Notes under the pieces: model-generated
Told to the model about the DNA's origin: nothing
Database searches by the model: none
What the model saw: only the letters and a program-made list of their open reading frames with translations
Shown: in pieces, positions 59,556-64,000 of the stretch
Numbering within the stretch: the first letter of the stretch is position 1
Layout: every line of letters begins with the position of its first letter
Source of the DNA: Mesorhizobium sp. WSM4313
GTDB lineage: Bacteria > Pseudomonadota > Alphaproteobacteria > Rhizobiales > Rhizobiaceae
DNA: 64,000 bases
Assembly (NCBI RefSeq): GCF_002294725.1
Contig: NZ_NSFT01000011.1
Span: 62,001-126,000, forward strand
Direction of reading: 5' to 3'
Made by a program: the position numbers and the translations under genes

Positions 59556-59866
59556 CTTAGGCTTAAGTTCATGTGATGCTTGAAGTTCCAGTGATCTGAA
59601 ACAGCCGTAGAACCGTTGCCTCAAAGACTCACAATTCACTTTTTGCGGCTGTTTTCGCGGAAAGTGAATCTCTCGGAATCATAGGTACTTGCCAGCGAAT
59701 CAACTCTCTGATTCTCTGCCCTAAAGCGTTTCCTGATTTGAGTCGTTCGACGCGTTAAGCCGCGTTTTCCGTCTGGGGGGCAACCTGCCGGAGGGCTCGG
59801 ACTCAATGTTTGGAAATGCGGTGCGGGAATATCGGTTGCAGGCCCGGCGTGAGAGGGGATGACGGG
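59556..59866. promoter_or_regulatory. murB-ddlB intergenic region rich in GANTC sites and hairpins
   Basis: This 311-bp region has no convincing gene. GANTC occurs at 59626, 59666, 59676, 59697, 59710, 59740 and 59800 (first bases), seven times in 179 bp. ATTCACTTT (59634-59642) pairs with AAAGTGAAT (59661-59669); GAATCA (59697-59702) pairs with TGATTC (59709-59714). It is the only large break in the operon, so a new promoter for ddlB-ftsQAZ is likely here, perhaps controlled by CcrM adenine methylation. Confidence 0.7.
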
Positions 59867-60793
59867 ATGAAGAAGAAGCATGTGGCTGTCCTCCTGGGTG
59901 GATTCTCCTCGGAGCGGCCCGTGTCTCTGTCCTCGGGGAAGGCGTGTGCGGATGCGCTCGAGAATGAAGGCTATCAGGTCACCCGGGTCGATGTTTCGCG
60001 CGATGTCGGGTCTGTGCTTGCCGAGCTCAAGCCTGATGTCGCTTTCAACGCGCTGCACGGTCCGTTCGGCGAGGACGGCACCATCCAGGGAATTCTCGAA
60101 TATCTCGCAATTCCCTACACCCATTCGGGTGTGCTCGCTTCGGCGCTCGCCATGAACAAGGAACAGGCCAAGAAGATTGCCAAGGCGTCCGGCATTCCGG
60201 TCGCGGAGTCGAAGGTGGTCAACCGTTTCGCCGTCCAGAACAAGCATCCGATGAAGCCGCCTTATGTGGTCAAGCCGGTCAATGAGGGGTCGAGCTTCGG
60301 CGTGGTCATCGTGCATGAGGGGCAGTCGCATCCGCCGCAGGTGATCGGCTCCACGGAATGGCAATATGGCGAGATCGTCATGGTCGAGCGCTACATTCAT
60401 GGCCGCGAATTGACCTGCGCGGTGATGGGCGACGTGGCGCTCGGCGTCTGCGAGATCATCCCGACCGGGCATTCCTTCTACGATTACGATTCAAAATACG
60501 TTCCCGGCGGATCAAAACACGAAATCCCTGCTAAAATTTCACCGAATATTTACCAAAAAATACAGACACTGGCCCTCAAGGCTCATCTTGCCATTGGTTG
60601 CCGGGGCGTCTCCCGATCGGACTTCCGTTACGACGATCGCCACTCCGAAAACGGCGAGGTTGTCTGGCTCGAGGTCAACACTCAGCCGGGCATGACGCCG
60701 ACGTCTCTGGTGCCTGAAATCGCCGCGCAAGCGGGACATTCGTTCGGCGATTTGTTGAGTTGGATGGTGGAGGACGCTTCGTGTCTGCGTTGA
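59867..60793 (+). CDS. ddlB: D-alanine:D-alanine ligase
   Basis: 308 residues from ATG 59867 (AGAGGGGAT upstream). ATP-grasp fold: V-A-V-L-L-G-G-F-S-S-E-R-P-V-S, F-N-A-L-H-G-P-F-G-E-D-G, S-R-S-D-F-R-Y and L-E-V-N-T-Q-P-G-M-T-P. Makes the D-Ala-D-Ala used by MurF. Codons around 60490-60560 are strikingly A/T-rich compared with the rest of the gene. Its 3' end overlaps ftsQ by 13 bp. Confidence 0.96.
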   Translation: MKKKHVAVLLGGFSSERPVSLSSGKACADALENEGYQVTRVDVSRDVGSVLAELKPDVAFNALHGPFGEDGTIQGILEYLAIPYTHSGVLASALAMNKEQAKKIAKASGIPVAESKVVNRFAVQNKHPMKPPYVVKPVNEGSSFGVVIVHEGQSHPPQVIGSTEWQYGEIVMVERYIHGRELTCAVMGDVALGVCEIIPTGHSFYDYDSKYVPGGSKHEIPAKISPNIYQKIQTLALKAHLAIGCRGVSRSDFRYDDRHSENGEVVWLEVNTQPGMTPTSLVPEIAAQAGHSFGDLLSWMVEDASCLR

Positions 60794-61725
60794 GGTTGGG
60801 GCAGGGTAATGGCGTCGGCGCGGCTGGTCTCGCGCTGTTCGGCATGTCGCTGTCATTCGACCGTTTCGTTTTGCCGCGTCAGCTTCGCCGGCCGATGCGC
60901 GTGCTGGCGCGCCTGTGCGGCGGCGAGTATGAGGCGCCGCGCTTTTCGGCGGCGATCCTTTCCGCCGCGCTGATCGCGTCGAGCAGCGCCTACGGCGCCT
61001 ATCTCGGCGGCTACGGCGACAGCATCGTGCAAGGCATCACGGCGCGCACCGGCTTTGCTGTCGACCAGATCAAGGTGGTCGGCAACCGCCAGACCTCCGA
61101 GATCGATGTGCTCGACCGGCTCGGCCTCGACGGCTGGACCTCGCTGATCGGCTTCGATGCCGAGGCCGCGCGCGAGCGCATCGCGACGCTGCCGTGGGTC
61201 GAGGGAGCCGCGGTGCGCAAGATCTACCCGCATACGCTGGAAGTGCGCATAGAGGAGCGCCAACCCTTCGCGCTTTGGCAGCAGGGCACCTCGGTCTCGG
61301 TCATCGAGCGGTCGGGCGAGGTGATCGCGCCGTTCTCGGGCGGCAAGCAGGTGCTGCTGCCGCTGATCATCGGCACCGGCGCGCCGGCCATGGCGCCGGC
61401 CTTCCTCGCCAAGATCGACCGCTATCCCGAGCTTGCGGCGCGGGTCAAAGGCTACATTCGGGTCGGCGAACGGCGCTGGGACCTGAGGCTGGAAAACGGC
61501 ATCACGATCAAGCTGCCGGAAGACGGCGAGGACCAGGCGATCGCCGAACTCGTCAAGATCGACCATGACAACGGATTGCTGACCCGCGACATCGCCGCCG
61601 TCGACATGCGGCTTTCTGACCGGCTGGTCGTGGAGCTGTCGCCGGAGGCGGCGACACAGCGCGAAGCAGCGCTCAGCGACAAGACGAAGTCCCTGGCCAA
61701 GCGCAAGGTGGAGAGAAAGATATGA
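60781..61725 (+). CDS. ftsQ: Cell division protein FtsQ
   Basis: 314 residues from GTG 60781 (GGAGG ending 8 bases before it). A single transmembrane helix (about 60-78), then a POTRA domain (I-K-V-V-G-N-R-Q-T-S) and the FtsQ beta-domain. Bitopic divisome protein. The start is inside ddlB and the stop overlaps ftsA by 4 bp. Confidence 0.93.
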   Translation: MSALRLGQGNGVGAAGLALFGMSLSFDRFVLPRQLRRPMRVLARLCGGEYEAPRFSAAILSAALIASSSAYGAYLGGYGDSIVQGITARTGFAVDQIKVVGNRQTSEIDVLDRLGLDGWTSLIGFDAEAARERIATLPWVEGAAVRKIYPHTLEVRIEERQPFALWQQGTSVSVIERSGEVIAPFSGGKQVLLPLIIGTGAPAMAPAFLAKIDRYPELAARVKGYIRVGERRWDLRLENGITIKLPEDGEDQAIAELVKIDHDNGLLTRDIAAVDMRLSDRLVVELSPEAATQREAALSDKTKSLAKRKVERKI

Positions 61726-63029
61726 GCTGGCTTGGCGGCGGCAGCGACGCTTCTTCGCGCCGGTCGGGCACGCTCACGGTGCTCGATGTCGGCTCCAGCA
61801 AGGTTTGCTGCGTCGTGGCGAAGCTGAAGCCGAACGAGGACGGCAAGCTGCTGCGCGGACGTTCGCATCGCATCCAGGTGATCGGCATCGGCCACCAGAA
61901 ATCGCAAGGTGTGAAGTCCGGCGTGGTGGTCGATCTCGATCGCGCCGAGCATGCCATCCGGCTTGCCGTCGATGCGGCCGAGCGCATGGCCGGGCTCACC
62001 GTCGATTCCCTCATCGTCAACATGACGGCTGGCCGGCTGAAGAGCGAAGCCTTCTCAGCGACGATCAATCTCGGCGGCCATCAGGTCGAGGAAGTCGACA
62101 TCAAGCGCGTGCTCGCCGCCGGCGCCAAACAGGCGCTCAGGGCGGAGCGCGAGGTGATCCATTCGCTGCCCGTCGGTTTCTCGCTCGACGGCGAGCGCGG
62201 CATGCGCGACCCGCGCGGCATGATGGGCGATGCGCTTGGCGTCGACATGCATGTGCTGACGGGCGACGCGGCCCCGATGCGAAATCTGGAGCTTTGCATC
62301 AACCGCTCGCATCTGTCGGTCGAGCGCATGGTGGCGACGCCCTATGCCAGCGGGCTTGCCTCACTGGTCGACGACGAGCTCGAAATGGGCGCAGCCTGTA
62401 TCGACATGGGCGGCGGGACGACGACCATCTCGGTCTTCTCGGAGGGCAAGTTCGTCCATGGCGACGCGATCGCCATCGGCGGCAACCATGTGACGCTCGA
62501 CATGGCCAAGGGCCTGTCGACCTCGCTCGATGCCGCGGAACGGCTGAAGGTGATGCATGGCTCGGCGCTGCCCGGCAGCGCCGACGACCGCGACCTCGTC
62601 TCGATCCAGCCGATCGGCGAGGAAGGCGATGTGCCGCTGCAGATCCCGCGCTCGGTAATGACGCGCATCATCCGCGCCCGTATCGACGAGACGCTGGAGC
62701 TTCTGCGCGACCGGCTGAACAAGTCCGGCTACGGCAATGCCGTCGGCAAGCGGGTGGTGCTCACCGGCGGCGCAAGCCAGCTCGCCGGCCTGCCGGAAGC
62801 GGCGCGCCGCATTCTCGGGCGCAATGTGCGCATCGGCCGGCCGCTCGGCGTCGCAGGCCTGCCGGAGGCGGCCAAGGGACCGGCGTTCTCGACCCCGGTC
62901 GGACTGATGATCTATCCGCAGATGGCGAGCTTCGAGAGCCATTCGGCGAAAGGACTTTCCGGTTTCAGGATGACCGGAACGGGCGGAAAACTGCATCGCA
63001 TGAGTCAGTGGTTGAGAGACAGTTTTTAA
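61722..63029 (+). CDS. ftsA: Cell division protein FtsA
   Basis: 435 residues, actin fold: V-L-D-V-G-S-S-K-V-C near the start, I-D-M-G-G-G-T-T-T-I-S for nucleotide phosphates, V-V-L-T-G-G-A-S-Q-L later. The end L-H-R-M-S-Q-W-L-R-D-S-F is an amphipathic membrane helix. It anchors FtsZ to the membrane. 66 bp separate it from ftsZ. Confidence 0.96.
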   Translation: MSWLGGGSDASSRRSGTLTVLDVGSSKVCCVVAKLKPNEDGKLLRGRSHRIQVIGIGHQKSQGVKSGVVVDLDRAEHAIRLAVDAAERMAGLTVDSLIVNMTAGRLKSEAFSATINLGGHQVEEVDIKRVLAAGAKQALRAEREVIHSLPVGFSLDGERGMRDPRGMMGDALGVDMHVLTGDAAPMRNLELCINRSHLSVERMVATPYASGLASLVDDELEMGAACIDMGGGTTTISVFSEGKFVHGDAIAIGGNHVTLDMAKGLSTSLDAAERLKVMHGSALPGSADDRDLVSIQPIGEEGDVPLQIPRSVMTRIIRARIDETLELLRDRLNKSGYGNAVGKRVVLTGGASQLAGLPEAARRILGRNVRIGRPLGVAGLPEAAKGPAFSTPVGLMIYPQMASFESHSAKGLSGFRMTGTGGKLHRMSQWLRDSF

Positions 63030-63095
63030 TTGACGGGGACAGCCCCATAGGCGGCCGCAGCGGCGAGGCGGCGGGAAAGGCAAAGGACGGAGACA

Positions 63096-64000
63096 ATGAC
63101 CATCAATCTGCAGAAGCCGGACATCACCGAGCTCAAGCCACGCATCACCGTGTTCGGTGTCGGCGGCGGCGGCGGCAATGCCGTGAACAACATGATCACA
63201 GCCGGCCTGCGCGGCGTCGAGTTCGTGGTGGCCAACACCGACGCGCAGGCGCTGACGATGTCCAAGGCCGAGCGGCTGATCCAGCTCGGCGCGCATGTCA
63301 CCGAAGGCCTCGGCGCCGGCTCGCAGCCGGAAGTCGGCCGCGCGGCGGCGGAAGAGTGCATCGACGAGATCATCGATCATCTCTCCAACACCCATATGTG
63401 CTTCGTAACCGCCGGCATGGGCGGCGGCACCGGCACGGGCGCCGCTCCGGTCGTTGCCCGCGCGGCGCGCGAGAAGGGCATCCTCACCGTCGGCGTCGTC
63501 ACCAAGCCGTTCCATTTCGAGGGCCAGCGCCGCATGAAGACGGCCGACATGGGCATCGAGGAACTGCAGAAATGTGTTGATACGCTGATCGTCATCCCCA
63601 ACCAGAACCTGTTCCGGCTGGCCAATGACAAGACCACCTTCGCCGATGCCTTCGCAATGGCCGACCAGGTGCTCTACTCGGGCGTCGCCTGCATCACCGA
63701 CCTGATGGTCAAGGAAGGCCTGATCAATCTCGACTTCGCCGACGTCCGCTCGGTGATGCGCGAGATGGGCAAGGCGATGATGGGCACGGGCGAAGCTTCG
63801 GGCGAGGGCCGCGCGATGGCCGCCGCTGAAGCCGCCATCGCCAACCCGCTGCTCGACGAGACCTCGATGAAGGGCGCCAAGGGCCTGCTGATCTCGATCA
63901 CCGGCGGCCGCGATCTCACCCTGTTCGAGGTGGACGAGGCCGCGACCCGCATCCGCGAGGAAGTCGACCAGGACGCCAACATCATCCTGGGCGCCACCTT
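63096..64000 (+). CDS. ftsZ: Cell division GTPase FtsZ (5' part)
   Basis: The first about 301 residues; the gene runs past the window end. Tubulin signature G-G-G-T-G-T-G (109-115), N-terminal F-G-V-G-G-G-G-G-N-A-V-N, and the T7 loop N-L-D-F-A-D-V (211-217). GGACGGAGAC precedes the ATG. It forms the Z-ring. The linker and C-terminal peptide are not in the window. Confidence 0.97.
   Translation, partial: MTINLQKPDITELKPRITVFGVGGGGGNAVNNMITAGLRGVEFVVANTDAQALTMSKAERLIQLGAHVTEGLGAGSQPEVGRAAAEECIDEIIDHLSNTHMCFVTAGMGGGTGTGAAPVVARAAREKGILTVGVVTKPFHFEGQRRMKTADMGIEELQKCVDTLIVIPNQNLFRLANDKTTFADAFAMADQVLYSGVACITDLMVKEGLINLDFADVRSVMREMGKAMMGTGEASGEGRAMAAAEAAIANPLLDETSMKGAKGLLISITGGRDLTLFEVDEAATRIREEVDQDANIILGAT

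Overview
The window is high-GC alphaproteobacterial chromosome, most likely Mesorhizobium or a close relative (Rhizobiales). This is inferred from the gene families and their order: a reductive pyrimidine-degradation cluster with RutR-like repressors, a sahR-metF pair, betaine-lipid genes btaAB, a fused 5-oxoprolinase, a type A RNase P RNA and a canonical alphaproteobacterial division and cell-wall (dcw) cluster with DAP-type murE. No prophage, transposase gene, tRNA or CRISPR array was seen.

Layout. 1-305 is the tail of an MmyB-type regulator, followed by a palindromic repeat. 0.6-11.7 kb is a pyrimidine/hydantoin catabolic region: two RutR-like TetR repressors, an omega-amino-acid aminotransferase, an N-carbamoyl-beta-alanine amidohydrolase, a dihydropyrimidinase, a small secreted protein, a cupin and a NitT/TauT-type ABC importer (ATPase, two permeases, binding protein). 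Three RutR-box-like palindromes lie in its two divergent promoter regions. The importer operon is interrupted by a second copy of the palindromic repeat. 11.8-25.9 kb holds mostly single metabolic genes: CHRD protein, TPP enzyme plus family III CoA-transferase, alpha/beta hydrolase, RNase T2, GGDEF protein, ettA, tam, FabH-like synthase, ICMT-like protein, MOSC protein, SDR, DUF2293 protein and trmO. 26-30.7 kb has sahR-metF with a SahR-type operator, a 28-residue membrane miniprotein, an EamA exporter and an ornithine/lysine-type decarboxylase. 30.8-43.1 kb is rich in wall enzymes (MltB-type transglycosylase, GH25 lysozyme lipoprotein, AmiD-like amidase, SLT transglycosylase) and also carries a beta-lactamase-fold hydrolase, btaAB with a PHO box, 5-oxoprolinase, a small lipoprotein and a TerB-DnaJ protein. 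43.2-45.5 kb has rnpB, a parDE module and a Cys/Met PLP enzyme. 45.5-64 kb is the dcw cluster mraZ-rsmH-ftsL-ftsI-murE-murF-mraY-murD-ftsW-murG-murC-murB-ddlB-ftsQ-ftsA-ftsZ, cut off inside ftsZ.

How the genes work together. The pyrimidine cluster would import a pyrimidine-related compound, open the dihydro ring (dihydropyrimidinase), release beta-alanine (amidohydrolase) and transaminate it (aminotransferase). The dihydropyrimidine dehydrogenase is not in this window. sahR and metF link S-adenosylhomocysteine sensing to methyl supply. btaAB would replace phospholipids under phosphate limitation. The dcw genes are tightly coupled, mostly by stop-start overlaps. The single large break, murB to ddlB, holds seven CcrM-type GANTC sites in 179 bp, the most striking non-coding signal in the window.
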